A stretch of DNA of 64,000 bases from Scylla paramamosain (GCF_035594125.1 NC_087173.1:15790255-15854254), one strand, 5' to 3'; counted from the stretch's first letter, positions 1 through 13,560 are shown. Translations and numbers: made by a program. The notes: generated by a model from the letters alone, not told the origin.

Positions 1-208
1 ACTCGGGAACTTCCTGCCAGCTTCTGTATTCCCATCTTCCTATGATTTGAATTCCTTCAAGAGGGAGGTTTCAGGACACTTATCCTTCAATTGTTGACTA
101 CTGCTTTGGACCCTTTTATGGGACTGGCATCTCAGTAGGCTTTTTTTTTTTTATTGGATTTTTGTTGCCCCTGGTCAGTGTACCTCCTACATCCTCCTAC
201 ATAAAAAA
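1..208 (+). mobile_element. LINE-A 3' end fragment
   Basis: The first bases read as the C-terminal end of the LINE-A reverse transcriptase ORF followed by its 3' UTR and an A-rich tail. The same succession (LPASVFP-like coding end, 'SFKREVSRHLS' in frame, a T-run, then a 'gtcagtgtacctcctac' tail) is found at 37720-37935, where the element is longer. The upstream part lies outside the window. Jockey/I-type assignment is from remembered family features. Confidence 0.85.
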
Positions 209-2146
<1,938 letters not shown>

Positions 2147-2171
2147 TATGTATATATATATATATATATAT

Positions 2172-3014
2172 TTTTTTTTTTTTATCTAGGAGGGACACTG
2201 ACCAAGGGCAACAAAAGTCCAATAAAAAATATGCCCATTGAAATGCCAGTCACATAAAAGGGTCAAAGCAGTAGTCAAAAATTGATGAATAAGTGTCTTG
2301 AAACCTCCCTCTTGAAGGAATTCAAGTCATAGGAAGTGGAAATACAGAAGAAGGCAGGGAGTTCCAGTTTACAAGAGAAAGGGATGAATGATTGAGAATA
2401 CTGGTTAACTCTTGCATTAAAGAGGTGGGCAGAATAGGGGTGAGAGAAAGAAGAAAGTTTTGTGCAGCGAGGCCGTGGGAGGAGGGGAGGCATGCAGTTA
2501 GCAAGATCAGAAGAGCAGTTAGCATGAAAATAGCAGTAGAAGACAGCTAGAGATGCAACATTGCGGCAGTAAGAGAGAGGCTGAAGGCATTCAGTTAGAG
2601 GAGAGGAGTTGATGAGACGAAAAGCTTTTCATTCCACCCTGTTTAGAAGAGCAGTATGAGTGGAACCCCCCCCAGACATGTGAAGCATACTCCATACATG
2701 GACAGATAAGGCCCTTGTACAGAGTTAGCAGCTGGGGGGTGAGAAAAACTGGCGGAGATGTCTCAGAACGCCTAACTTCATAGAAACTGTTTTAGCTAGA
2801 GATGAGATGTGAAGTTTCCAGTTCAGATTATAAGTAAAGGACAGACCGAGGATGTTCAGTGTAGAAGAGGGGGACAGTTGAGTGTCAGTGAAGAAGAGGG
2901 GATAGTTGTCTGGAAGGTTGTGTCGAGTTGATAGATGGAGGAATTGAGTTTTTGAGGCATTGAACAATACCAAGTTTGTTCTGCCCCAATCAGAAATTTT
3001 AGAAAGATCAGAAG
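2172..3014 (-). mobile_element. LINE-A, 5'-truncated 3' part
   Basis: Read on the - strand this is the last third of LINE-A. It starts in the post-catalytic part of the reverse transcriptase ('[18 protein letters not shown]', '[19 protein letters not shown]') and runs through the C-terminal region and 3' UTR. The 3' end ('ggacactgaccaagggcaac' on +) abuts a T-run at 2171. Frameshifts break the frame several times. It ends at 'gatcagaagt', where the BEL/Pao fragment starts, so it is 5'-truncated or was cut by that junction. Confidence 0.88.
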
Positions 3015-4320
3015 TGTAGAAGAGTGTATCATGTAGCTATATGGGAGATGATAGGGTATGATACTAAACTAATCCCCTCACATAATGAAACCAATAATAA
3101 CCATCCTATCTCTTCTGCAGCAGTTTCTATAGCAAAAGTAGAAATTAGTAGTCAAAGATTACTGCTGAAAGCCAAGGTTCTGTTCGACACAGGAGCACAG
3201 AAATATTTCATAAGTAAGGGAAATGTAGCAGCTTTAAATCTTCCAATAACAAGACAAGCTCAGCTCAGGATCTCAGGTTTCCTAACTAATTATAATACCC
3301 AAACTTATGACATAGTAAGACCCATCAACTAATTAGGTAAATTTAAAAGAGATAACAGTGGTGGTGATTCCAGATGTGAACACCGATCAAAGGTTATATG
3401 GAAACCACTGACTTCCTAAGAACAAAGGCTATAAAATTTGCAAAACATAACATAACACCAGAGAAAGTGGGTCTGATTCAACCAATAATAGGTTCAAATT
3501 ACTCTGGGAAGTTTGTAGGGAAAACCTTAAGAAAATATGGTGTTCAAATGTTGACAACAGCTGCTGGGAATCTCATAGTAGGACCACTGTTACCTGCTAA
3601 GGGTGTACTATGAACCTACAGAGTAGACCCTTTCTTTGTGAGACCAATCCCATATTAGAGCTCAAACTATCCCTAGTGAACTACCTGATGCACAGAGAAA
3701 AGGAATGAACCAATCCATAAGTTATGGGATTTAGATACTTTAGGAATAAATCCTAAGACTCCAAATGTCAAAGAGCAAATGACCCAAGATTACTTCAGCA
3801 AAATAGTAGAATATAAAGACAAACCATACTGGGTTAGATTACCTTGGAAAATAAATTCACCATCCCTACCAAATAATTATATCAATGCCAAGGGTCAGTT
3901 AATCAATTTATGGAAAAATTAAGGAAAAGTAAACCCATATTAGAACAATATAACAATATCATACGAAATCAAACCAAGTAATTTCATAGAGAGAGTAGAG
4001 GAACCAGTAAATCATAACACTGGCCATTACCTCTTCCATCATACGGTAAAGAAAAACTGTCAGAACATTAATAAGGGTGTTCCTCAATTGCAGTTTATGG
4101 GCAGCCAAGGAGCAAGCAATCTAAATGACTGTTTGTATATGGGATCCAACGTAACTGAGAGATTACTTGATGTGTTTGTGAAATTCTGTCTGAAACCATA
4201 CACTTTGGTAGCAGACATATTTAAAGCATTCCTAAGGATAGACTTAACCCCTAAACAGTGGTGATCATCAATTTAGGTGTGATCTGGCAACTTGCTCGTG
4301 GCAGTGATCATCTATTAAGG
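3015..4320 (+). pseudogene. BEL/Pao retrotransposon pol fragment
   Basis: A decayed pol fragment readable in broken + strand frames. At 3160-3230 it encodes an aspartic protease signature, VLFDTGAQKYFIS. Next comes IIGSNYSGKF and TTAAGNLIVGPLLP (about 3485-3600), the spacer typical of BEL/Pao polyproteins. Then LWDLDTLGINP (3726-3760) and YWVRLPWK (3830-3850), matching the region before BEL/Pao reverse transcriptase. The last recognisable piece is VADIFKAFLRIDL (4210-4247), the first RT aspartate motif. Stops and frameshifts are frequent; no LTRs are visible. BEL/Pao rather than Gypsy is inferred from the LWDLxxLGI block. Confidence 0.7.
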
Positions 4321-4321
4321 G

Positions 4322-4395
4322 GATTGTAAGGAGCTTCAGAGAGATTTGGATAAAATTTATGCTTGAAGTCTAAAGTGGAAACTTGAATTTAACTC
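4322..4395 (+). mobile_element. Small LINE-B reverse transcriptase scrap
   Basis: About 73 bp encodes CKELQRDLDKIYA, a stop, then SLKWKLEFN. This matches the segment just after the FADD motif in LINE-B (EELQRDIDRIYEWSK...KLEFN at 41480-41560). It lies exactly between the BEL/Pao fragment and the Gypsy-like element, with neither LINE end present. Confidence 0.7.
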
Positions 4396-5045
4396 TCCTC
4401 CTATGCTCACTACACGCCTTGCTCCATCTGTATCTTCTCCTCCACACTGTACAAACATCAGAGTCACCATGTAGAGACATCCCTGCATCCTTGCACCACA
4501 CAATGAGCTCACCAGGGACCATAGTCTCCTGGTTTATCATCATCACAGCAGGGCCAGGCAAAATACTTCCCAGCCAAACAAGACTCTCACTCATTTAGGC
4601 CTGCACTGCCCATACCATTACTCCTACTTGCCCACTCGTGTCTCCATGGAGCCTCCATGCCACATCCATAAAATGGGCAAAATAAAACTGCCACTTCCTT
4701 GGCAAAACTAAGAGGGGCCATCTGGCCGCTGTTAACAAAACAAAATTCTTATCAGGTGTGACACAACCAAGTCTGCATTTCACTGTCAGATGCAACACTA
4801 CTATTACTTTGCACTTCTCCCGCTGGCCCCTTGGTGACACAGGTATTGTTGCAGTGAGCTGACAGCTGCCCCTTTCTAAGACATAGCACACACATCCCCA
4901 CACACAGAGCCAAACAAACACATGTGGATGTCACAAAGCTACAATCCCCAGCTCCAACATGAGCCTGGCCAATGTGCCACTGGGCCAGCCCCACTGGCTC
5001 CACTACTATAGCATCACAGGCAGCCTCACTCAGTGCTGCCTCTCA
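4396..5045 (-). pseudogene. Decayed 3' part of Gypsy-like internal region
   Basis: Open frames on the - strand (4370-4594 and 4595-4921) show no recognisable reverse transcriptase or integrase motif. Position and composition (C/A-rich on +) continue from the Gypsy-like pol upstream, so I treat it as the decayed distal part of the same element. Assignment is by context only. Confidence 0.35.
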
Positions 5046-6603
5046 TCATGACACTGTAATGCTCACATCAGATATATCATAACAATTTGCCCCAGAAGGA
5101 GAAATTGGGTGAGCAACATCATTAATCACCCCCACATGAGGAGAAACAACACTGGCCATAACACAACTGAGAAAGGCCCCTGACAAGAGGTCATCAGGCT
5201 GCCAGATCTGCACAGTTACACCCAACAAACGTGGACACACCTGACCACCAAATTGTGCCAAATGCTCCTGAGTCATCCTGACTCCAAAACAGCCAAGCAC
5301 CAGGCTGCTACATGCTTCCAGCACCCATGCCTCCTTAACTGCGGATGGCACATCACAATGGAGCCCCAAACCTCTGTCCTCCTCTCTCCTCTGGCTGTTC
5401 ACAACAGCGTTACTCTCAACACATGCTGCCCAATCCTGGGCTTCTTTACCATCCACTCTTACCTTGGCACATAGTGGGGCAGCACATACATCAGGGGCAA
5501 AACCCTCCTTGACTACACTGACAGTTGTTGCATCAGCTGCCAGCATGGGTGGCTCACCACATGAGCAAATACTCACCGTGTCTGGTCCCAGCAGGGCAGC
5601 GGCCTGCTCCCTGCCTCCAGTACACCCTGCATGGGAGGAAACTCCTGCCTCCCCAGCAGAGTCAGGAGCCTCCCTGCCTTCAGCAGTGACGCTAGACACA
5701 CCAGACACAACTAGCTGGGGCCCAGACTGAGTACTGGTGCCCACATCCTCAACACCAGGTGACAACTCAGCCTGAGTATCACCTCCAAGAGGCTTCACAG
5801 GGTGCCCACATCCTCAACACCAGGTGACAACTCAGCCTGAGTATCACCTCTAAGAGGCTTCACAGGGTGGCATAAGCCATCAAACAACCCAAAATTCATC
5901 ACCCCAGCCTCACCCGTGGCAGCACTCTCACCAAAGTCAGGTGCTTCTTGCAGTGGCTCTGCAATTCTGCAATCAGCCCCTGCACATCGACTCAAAGGTG
6001 AGTTCATCAAAACCTTTGCCAGCAGCTGGACAGGCCTCTGGGCACTTTGCCCCAACTGCGGCATCAAGACAAACACTGTTCTCCTTTTGTGGTGGCCCTG
6101 CCTTGTTGCAGTTGACCCTAGAAGTTATAGATCCCGCAGGCACCTGTTGCTTCACTTTAGGATGAGTAACAACAGGAACAACTGAATCAGCACTCTCAGC
6201 AGCCTTCACATCTGGCTCAGCATCTGCAGATGGGAGCTGCATCTAGACTCTTCCACCTGCCAGGTAATTCTCCAGAAAAAGATCAACATCAAACACTGGC
6301 AGACCCTCCACTAGTTTCACCCATGCCTCTGCGGTCACTTGTGGGCATGACAGCCTAATCTCCACTGTGGTGAAGCTCTCCATGGTGCCAGTTCCCCAGC
6401 ACCACAACAGACTGACTGGAGACGACTTGCCTCCCAGTCACATTCCTGCACAGTGACTGCTGTACTGCTGTATCTCTCAAAACAGTGACAGGATACGTAA
6501 CCCCATCAACCTCAACAGTGCCCTCACATAAAAATGGACAGCACCAGTCCAACTCAGATCTCACAGAAGATGGTGAAGTAACAACAGATGAGGGGGCAGC
6601 CAC
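5046..6603 (-). pseudogene. Gypsy-like protease and post-protease spacer
   Basis: The - strand frame 6603-6355 encodes EGTVEVDGVTYPVTV followed by LRDTAVQQSL. This is the retropepsin region of a Gypsy-like polyprotein in which the usual DTG reads DTA, so the catalytic glycine is changed. Downstream frames (6242-5973, 6076-5795, 5798-5046) encode a Val/Ala/Gly-rich, low-homology spacer with VKPLxGDTQAELSPGVEDVGT repeated. The frame switch at about 5800 is explained by a 65 bp tandem duplication. No reverse transcriptase motif was found, so the element is deeply truncated. An independent host gene is unlikely because the frame continues from the protease. Confidence 0.6.
5737..5866. repeat. 65 bp tandem duplication
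   Basis: Two adjacent copies of a 65 bp unit start at 5737 and 5802 ('gtgcccacatcctcaacacc'), differing at about one base (ctccaag versus ctctaag). As 65 is not a multiple of three, the duplication shifts the - strand reading frame between the two open stretches of the Gypsy-like polyprotein. Confidence 0.9.
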
Positions 6604-6723
6604 ATTGGCCTTTCAACCCTTGCAACCAAACACAGCTCAGATCTCATCACCCTCCTGGTGTTAATCCTGGGACACAAGGCCACTGGCTTCAGGGCATCTT
6701 GGAAGCCATCACAGTTATTAATT

Positions 6724-7888
6724 TGGGACAATAAGATTTGAAGTGTCCTGTACTTCTACAATAATAACATGTAGGCTGCACACTATACCTGGGAGTGCTG
6801 TGTTGCATGCTTCCAGACTGTCTCTGTCATGGGCTGGGTGAAGACATCACCAATAGGGCTAACTCGCCCTAGCTTATAACTGGAACCACTTCTATGACGT
6901 GGACTCCCAGACAAACTGGCACCATCTGAGCCGCCAGACGCAATACCACCAGCCCCACCAGACATTCCACCATGGCACAAGCCAGTGCGCCAACACGTGG
7001 TCATCAGCCCATATAACCGCCTTCTTCAAGTTTTTAAACCTTTTCTTGAAGAGCAGCAGTACTAACTCCTTCTTGGCCACATTAATAAACTGCTCTATTA
7101 CCATGCGTTCCTTTAACTCACTGTAAGAGGTGGCCTGCTCAATAGCAATCCACTTCACGAATGTCTCATCCAAGAAGCAAGCACACTCTAAATAGGAGTC
7201 ACTAGGCCTCTTCTTTCCTCCACAGAACTGCAACCTGTACATCTGGCCTCAGCTCATACGCTTTCAGGATGTCACCCTTAAACTCCTCATAATCCTCCAA
7301 ATCCTCTACTGACATCCTATCATAAACTTCCAAGGCCTTACTCTACAACATATTAGGCACCAGGCCAACTCACCTCACCCGTGGCTAATCAAATTCCGAA
7401 GCTTTCTTCTCAAATCTCCTAAACCACTCCGTCACCTTCTTTTCATTGAACTCAGGAATCAAGTTCATCCTCCTCACCATCTGGTTTTCTACTGTATCCT
7501 CCTTAACACCTCCTCTCCTCAAGTCATGAAGTGAATTGACTTCAATCCTAGTCTTCTCGTAATCAAACATCTTATTCTTCTCAGCCTCCTCCCTTTCATA
7601 CATTTTCACCTCCTTCTCTGCCTCAAGTAATCTCATTTCTGTCTCCATCTCAGTCTCAAGCCTTTTAGCTTCTCTAGCCTCCTCAGTCTTCATTTTCCTT
7701 TTCTCAGCTTTAGCTTCCAACTGGAGCTTTCTCAATTCTCTCTCCTTCTCAGCCTCCAGTTCCATTCTCTTCATTTCCAATTTGAATCTCAATTCCTCAG
7801 ACATGCCTTCAATCTGGGAGAAGCCACCAATGCTGCGGGCAGGGCTAACACATCCGTGGATGCTATGTGTGGGATTAGGTGTCCTCAC
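6724..7888 (-). pseudogene. Gypsy-like gag with coiled coil and zinc knuckle
   Basis: Starting at Met 7888, 167 residues form a charged Glu/Lys/Arg-rich coiled coil (about residues 30-125) ending in MNLIPEFNEKKVTEWFRRFEKKA, typical of the start of the capsid-like domain in this Gypsy group. After a stop at 7385 the capsid continues in broken frames (YEEFKGDILKAYEL, SYSELKERMVIEQF near 7310-7100). Around 6771-6724 a CX2CX4HX4C zinc knuckle (CYYCRSTGHFKSYC) closes gag. Order gag then protease on the - strand is normal. Multiple frame breaks make it non-functional. Confidence 0.78.
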
Positions 7889-8011
7889 ACCGAATTGAAC
7901 TAAATCTATACTGTTGCTCCCAGCAGAGGCTTACACTAAGTGTGGGCACACACAAGACAACAAAACAAACAACAAACTGTTTTCCCCTCATGGCGACAAA
8001 GCTCCCAGTGA

Positions 8012-8033
8012 TACTGGTGAGGTCACCAATTTA
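8012..8033 (-). promoter_or_regulatory. Likely primer binding site of Gypsy-like element
   Basis: On the - strand the sequence after 'gttgtaaca' reads taaattggtgacctcacc. A TGGTGACC-type motif directly after a TG...CA boundary is the usual position of a tRNA primer site in Gypsy-like elements. It precedes the gag start by about 125 bp. The tRNA species was not determined. Confidence 0.5.
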
Positions 8034-8962
8034 TGTTACAACCACAATCCCCTGCCTCACAAAGCTACCGCACCTGGACTAGCTTCCCTGAGCCACCTCC
8101 TGCGTGGACTCGGTGCAAGGCTCAAAGATGGATTTACAGAGTCCCTTGTGACTCCTGTGCCCTTTCCACAACAGTTGTAACTCCAGGTCACACTAATTTG
8201 AGGTCGCCAGACTGTTTTACTGACCCACAGACAAGGGAAATACTCAAACAACACTTAACACCTACAGCTGCAAAAGAATTGACAGCCACGTTTAGGAAAA
8301 ACAGTTATAACATACAGTAACACTTATATGGTCAAGGTATAATACTTCATTGGATATCCACCCTCCATAACAAATCCACCCATTGTCTAACAGTGTGTTA
8401 TAGCCTCAAGCTGAGTAGTGTCGTTTACTGCCTCCTGGAGGGCAGGCCTTGTCAGGAGGAGGGAATAAAGTTCTTTACACAGCTAATTACTTAAGTCCTC
8501 AACAGTTGAACTGCATCAGCCAGCAGTATCATTTAAGACAAAACAGGGTCACTAACAAGAGACACAAGAAACTACTACAAAAGAGTGCCCACGAACACAC
8601 ACAGAATGATCATTCACTGCTCATTGCAAGAGCTTGGCCTGCACACTTGTACAGCTGAGGAGTCATTTCCCTAGGTATAGTGTGTGTTATACACAACTAC
8701 CCTTTCAGGCAGACTACTATGGAGACTCCTAGTCTATATATGTAGGCTAGGGCTTACAGTCAATAATGACTCACTTATCCCCTTAAGAAAACTGACCTGA
8801 CTGTCATCCCACCCTAGTCACCATCAAATATTAGAGCATGCCTCAGTACGTTTGCTCCATCAAAGTGCTGGGTAGTGACTGAATGGGAAAGCACGCCCAA
8901 CACTCTCCTGCTTTGCTGCTACATTGAGAGGGTACAAAGAAGGAGGGGGAGGGATAACACAC
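8034..8962 (-). repeat. Probable LTR of the Gypsy-like element
   Basis: The inner edge is set by the 'gttgtaaca' boundary next to the primer site. The outer edge (near 'gggataacac', 8955-8964) is a guess based on a TGT...ACA pair, because no second LTR is present for comparison. On the - strand a TATATA box lies near 8736. No coding capacity. Confidence 0.4.
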
Positions 8963-11017
8963 ATATGTATGCACATCCACCCACACTCTGCTTTCGCACT
9001 GTATTTACATGAATAAAACACTTTATTTCTAAAAATTTTACTGATTAAACTATGGGGGCTGGATGAACACTGATTACTTTATTGTCAAGGGCAAATCTTC
9101 TACTGATTACTAGGTGAGATTGAAATTAAATGGACAAGGGGAAGTAAGAAAATCTACATCAGGAATATAAGTGACTGCGAGGATATTATCTCAGGAGCTT
9201 CAGGCTATGTGTCCAGGATGTGTCTGAGTCTTGCCTCAATCTGTCTCTCTTCTCATTTCTCACTCTCTCTCTCCTCTTTCAATATTCTTTTCTCTTTCAT
9301 TCTTACTACTTTCTTCATTTAATATCGTATTATCTCCCTGCACATAACAAATACAACTAGGTAAATATACACTTACATCTTGAAAATAAAAAACAAATTA
9401 TGAGAGATAAGATAGCAAGGAGCAGAGAAGAGAGAGGAAATGAGAGAAAGGGAAAGAAACCAGTTTGTTAATTTTTTTATTGTGTACATCTTTGTATTTT
9501 TACAGGATTTAATCTTTTTTTTAACAAGAGAATGTCAACTCTCTCTCTCTCTCTCTCTTGAGCTTGACTTATTCTTGTATAAATAAAAATAGTTAAATGA
9601 TTACACCACACAAATATGCAAAATTTTCAGTGTCTGCTGCCTGCCCCATGTCTTATCTCTTCCCCATTTTGCCCTTTTCCACTCCTACCTTCCTACTCTT
9701 TCTCTCTTAAAGAAATGTTTGGAGATCCTTGCACACTTAAACCTAGAGGTTGTTAATATCTGGGTTATCTTATGGATCTTTAATATCTTGTACCTTAAAA
9801 CTTAAAACTTGTACCTTCAAAACTATGTTATAATATTCAGCTGTGACCTATAACTTACTGATTGCTTCATTATAGTGTTTGTTTGTTATTGCTGTCTTTC
9901 TGTGTACATGTGATGCCTGTTCCTTAGAGCCCACCCTCCCCCAAGGATTGGTCATGACTAAGCTCCATGAGGCACCACCTGGCTGCTGCTGAGAGGGAAA
10001 CATTGGTCCCACAGTAAAAATGCTGCTTGTAACATCATTGGCTGTCCTCTTCCTTCTGAAAAATTGTGCTCCATCTTTATGTGAGAAATCTCTCTCTCTA
10101 AACATGTGAGCAAGCATCACCCTTTGCTTTCCTTTTCTTATCCTTATATCTCTCTCAGTGCTCCCAGAGTGTGTGGATACCATCGCACCAATATCTTTGT
10201 CAAAGTATGGCAAACTATCATATAAGGGTTAATGCCTAGTTATAGATTGTTATTTTGGTTTAAAAGGACATATACCTACCAGCACTGGCCTGTCACTAAC
10301 AGAGTATTACTTGGCTGTCTTTCTGAGTTGTATGTCCATCTGGAGCTGTGATATGCTGAATAAAAGTGAGTGGTAAACAACAACTGCTAGCTGAGGTGTA
10401 ACTGTTTGAATGGGAGCAAGAGTGTAACTCTAATCGCTCCTCAAGTGTGACTAAACAGAGTGAGAGAGCAGGGTATGTAGCTCCGACTGCTCCTTGAATG
10501 TGACTGATTAACCACATATGAAGCGGATTGACAGTGTCTTTGTACCAGAGGTACGGACCCATTCAATTCAGATCCTCATTGGTTCATCCACTCATTAAAT
10601 TGGATTGTTATATTTACTTTAATTGAAGTCATTACCTATCACCTTTAAACCATGTTGGAACAATAGTTCTGACAAAAGATGAAAGGTCAAAAGTTAAGGA
10701 TGACACAGTGGTGGCTTTGTTTCCTAATGCAACCCAAGAAAAGAAAAGGAATTTTGGGCATTTGGCTGTCTTGTAGGAAGTGTTTACCCAAGGAAAGTCA
10801 TTGTTCAGGGATAACTTCCCTTTTGAGGTTGGACTAATGACATATTGTCATTGCCATAGAGTACCAGCATGTATCATTGTATAAATGTAAGTTTGTTTTC
10901 ATAAAGGTGATATAACATTTAATTAATTAATTCTGAATGGCAAAATGTGTAGCAACTCCTAGTGAGGAATCTGAATGCACCATGAAAGGGAATAAACTTA
11001 TTTAAAATCTTTTTCAG
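8963..11017. other. Region without recognised coding sequence
   Basis: If the ISG12-like gene has upstream exons this is intron, otherwise 5' flank. It holds a short CT repeat (9540-9558). It also holds two diverged copies of a roughly 30 bp unit ('taatcgctcctcaagtgtga' near 10431 and 'gactgctccttgaatgtga' near 10484) that may come from an old LTR. Open frames at 9848-10213 and 10296-10562 (-) show no family signature. I found no convincing upstream exon for the gene. Confidence 0.5.
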
Positions 11018-11121
11018 CTGCTGGATTCACATCTGCAGGCATTGCTGCTGGTTCCCTGGCAGCTTCTATGATGTCTTCAGCTGCCATAGCCAATGGGGGA
11101 GCAATTGCTGCAGGCAGTACT
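11018..11121 (+). CDS. ISG12/IFI27-like protein, internal exon
   Basis: A 104 bp exon bounded by 'ttttcag' and 'gtaagt'. Two bases complete a codon begun upstream, then 34 codons read AGFTSAGIAAGSLAASMM, SSAAIANGGAIAAGST with a phase-0 donor. This matches the ISG12 domain of the IFI6/IFI27 family, whose signature is GFTxxGIxxxSxAxxMMSxxAxANGG. These are small Gly/Ala-rich hydrophobic membrane proteins. Vertebrate members are interferon-induced and linked to mitochondria and apoptosis; crustacean function is unknown. The next exon joins in frame with VAVLQSIGAVG, as in the family (LVATLQSLGA). The N-terminal part (signal or transit region) is not found. Confidence 0.88.
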
Positions 11122-11335
11122 GTAAGTTGCGCTATTCCCTCCCCAACTATGGGGATTAGGTTTCCCAAAATTACTGTGGTTGGTGAACCCTTTGTTGGTG
11201 ATATTAATATTACATAGGATTAGGGGAGTCTTGGCAGAATATAATGTATTAAGAGAAATGTGGTTTTCTTGAGGTACATAACTAGTGGGGCTGCAGATAC
11301 ATAACTAGTGGGGCTGCAGAACGAAGTCCAAGTTT

Positions 11336-11338
<3 letters not shown>

Positions 11339-11401
<63 letters not shown>
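11339..11401. repeat. (AC)n microsatellite
   Basis: About 60 bp of pure AC dinucleotide inside the intron, just upstream of LINE-B copy 1. It is similar to the CA tails at LINE-B 3' ends, but no LINE body precedes it on this side. Confidence 0.97.
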
Positions 11402-11980
11402 CAAAACAAAGGAAGTGAAAAAGAAAAAAAAAAGACTGGTTTAATACAAGATGTATAACAGAAAGAAAAAGAAAAAGAAGCAGCATGGAATAGATGGAGA
11501 AAAAAAGGAGGAAGTGAGAAATGGAAAGATTTCAAGAAGGCAAGAAATGAACATATATCAGAATCCTGAGAGATGAAGAAAGGAATTATGAGAAAGATAT
11601 AGGTAACAAATGCAAAGATGAGCCGAAGTTATTCTTCAGATATGTGAATATGTGAATAGGAAGATGAAAAACAGGCAAACAATAGATAAATTAACGAAAG
11701 ATGACATTACATATGAAGATACACAGTTACAAGCGGAATTGATGAACAAGTGCCTCCAGTCAGTATTTACCAAAGAAAGCAAATTTGAAGGAGAAAAAGC
11801 ATGGCACAGAGACAATGTGATGAGAGAGGTACAGGTGAACATAAGTGAAATTAAGAAGATTATGAAAGAATTGGATGTAAGTAAGGCTCAAAGACCAGAT
11901 GGAGTGTCCAACTGGATACTTAAGGAATGTTGTGAACAACCGGCAGAAGGTATACACAATACCATAGTATGTTCTTTTAA

Positions 11981-12732
11981 CCCTTTCAGGTCGCAAATAG
12001 GTTTTTGGATCATGTCTGTGATACGCAAATCCAGCTGAAAAATCGAGGTTTGTAAAAATGGAAAAGAATCATATTCTCATGCATAATAGAGTTCTACGCA
12101 TCCACTGTGAAAAATTTAGGTCTCTACTCAGCCTGGAAAGGGATGCAATAATGATGGGAAGTTGTATTTCTGGTGATACGTTGTGCACTGTTGAGTGTTG
12201 CCATCATCGTGGGTGGTTATTTTCTGCCGTAACTTGTGCAGCATTTCTCTCTAAATTACACAGTATTTTCCACCTGATTTGAGCTGCAGTTGCTCAAAAT
12301 TGCTTCAGAATGTACAAGGATAATTATTTTTCACACCTGTGCTTACATTATGTCCACAGAAATAATATAAAATACGTTTTCAGAGTGTTTCCTTGGTGTA
12401 CATAATATTATTTCCAAATTCAACATAAAAAACTGGCTTTCTTCGCAATAAAATACAAATAGCCGCTAGCAATGTCTGGAAATAATTATAATTTTGAAAA
12501 AAGGGGCATCTGATACTTTACGGTGTGATTGCCATTGTGACTATATTTTCCTAACCACACAACTAGTGGCATGTCCCATGAGTCGAGCAAGGATGGGAGA
12601 GTGTCAGCTGGCCACAAGCAGCAGCCAGGAGGCGCACAATTTAATTCTGTGGCTCGTCAAATATGGGACCACGATCGTGGTCAGGAGGCATTTCCCTCAA
12701 AGCCATGATCGTGGTCCGGAGCACTGAAAGGG
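11981..12732. mobile_element. TTAA-flanked piggyBac-type MITE in LINE-B
   Basis: A 752 bp insertion flanked by TTAA at 11977-11980 and 12733-12736. The ends are CCCTTTCAGGTC and, reverse complemented, CCCTTTCAGTGC; an end starting CCC directly after a TTAA duplication is diagnostic of piggyBac-superfamily elements. It splits the LINE-B reverse transcriptase; removing it with one TTAA leaves the frame open across the site (..TIVCSF then KEGKIP..). It has no transposase. A perfect 16 bp palindrome, gaccacgatcgtggtc, lies at 12667-12682. Confidence 0.85.
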
Positions 12733-13342
12733 TTAAGGAAGGAAAAATTCCTCTAGACTGGAAGAGAGCCAATATTGTGCCCATTTTTAAAGGAGGTAAT
12801 AAAGATCCATTGAATTACAGACCAGTGTCCCTAACAAGTGTGGTGGCAAAAATAGTGGAAAGAATAGTTAAAAACAGATGGATGGGATATTTAGAAGAAA
12901 CACATACATTGATTGACAGACAATTTGGTTTCATAAGTGAAAGATCTTGTGTCACGAATTTAGTGAGCTTTTATAGTAGAGCAGTTGATATAATTCAAGA
13001 GAGAGAGAGGATTGGGCAGACTGTGTTTATTTAGACCTAAAAAAGCATTTGATAAGGTACAACACCAGAGACTACTATGGAAACTTCAAAATATATGGGG
13101 TTTGCAAGGAAACACTGAATTGGATTACAGACTTCTTGAGGGATAGAGAAATGAGAACAGTAATAAAGGGAGAAAAATCAGAATGGTGTAGAGTTACAAG
13201 TGGAGTACCACAGGGGACAGTCTTAGCCCCCTTAATATTGTACAAACAAAAAATATTCATGAATTTAAAGTTAAGCTGGATGCTTATAGATATGGAGACA
13301 GGACAACACGAACATAGCTCTTTTCCTGTAAAACACAACTAT

Positions 13343-13372
13343 TTAAATACACACACCCACACACACACACAT
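13343..13372. repeat. (AC)n tail of LINE-B copy 1
   Basis: Imperfect AC dinucleotide immediately after the LINE-B 3' signature 'aactatttaaatacacacac'. The same arrangement recurs at the 3' ends of the other LINE-B copies. Confidence 0.9.
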
Positions 13373-13560
13373 ACGGCAGCAGTGGAGCTGACAGGACGTG
13401 TTTTCTAGTGCTCTGCATATAGAAGGACAGAATGACACAAATCACTCATGGTGGAACAAGATATGTTATGAAGACCCTGTAATACCTAGGCAGTAAATAG
13501 GGAGGGGAGAATCAGTACTGTGAGTATAGTTATCCCATCTCTAGGAAAGTTTGGTTTGGT

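Larger units (their letters stand above)
11440..13372 (+). pseudogene. LINE-B copy 1, 5'-truncated, split by TTAA insertion
   Basis: Starts in the linker before the reverse transcriptase (DEPKLFFRYVN in broken frame near 11620). It reads on through KTIMKELDVSK-like and GVSNWILKECCEQ (about 11910-11940), is interrupted at 11981-12732, and resumes with KEGKIPLDWKRANIVPIFKG (12737 on) and LNYRPVSLTSVV. RT continues with QFGFISERSCVTNL, DLKKAFDKV and TSGVPQGTVLAP (to about 13225). The catalytic FADD block is deleted and the 3' end (YGDRT-like 'tatggagacaggaca', then 'aaatacacacaccc') follows at once. ORF1 and endonuclease are absent. Confidence 0.85.

Noticed and set aside
5046..5798. A 250 aa frame as a possible host gene
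   Set aside because: It continues, through a 65 bp duplication frameshift, from the Gypsy-like protease region and has no splice or domain signals of its own.
9848..10562. Two - strand frames of 121 and 88 aa
   Set aside because: No family signature, no splice or start context, and the sequence looks non-coding.
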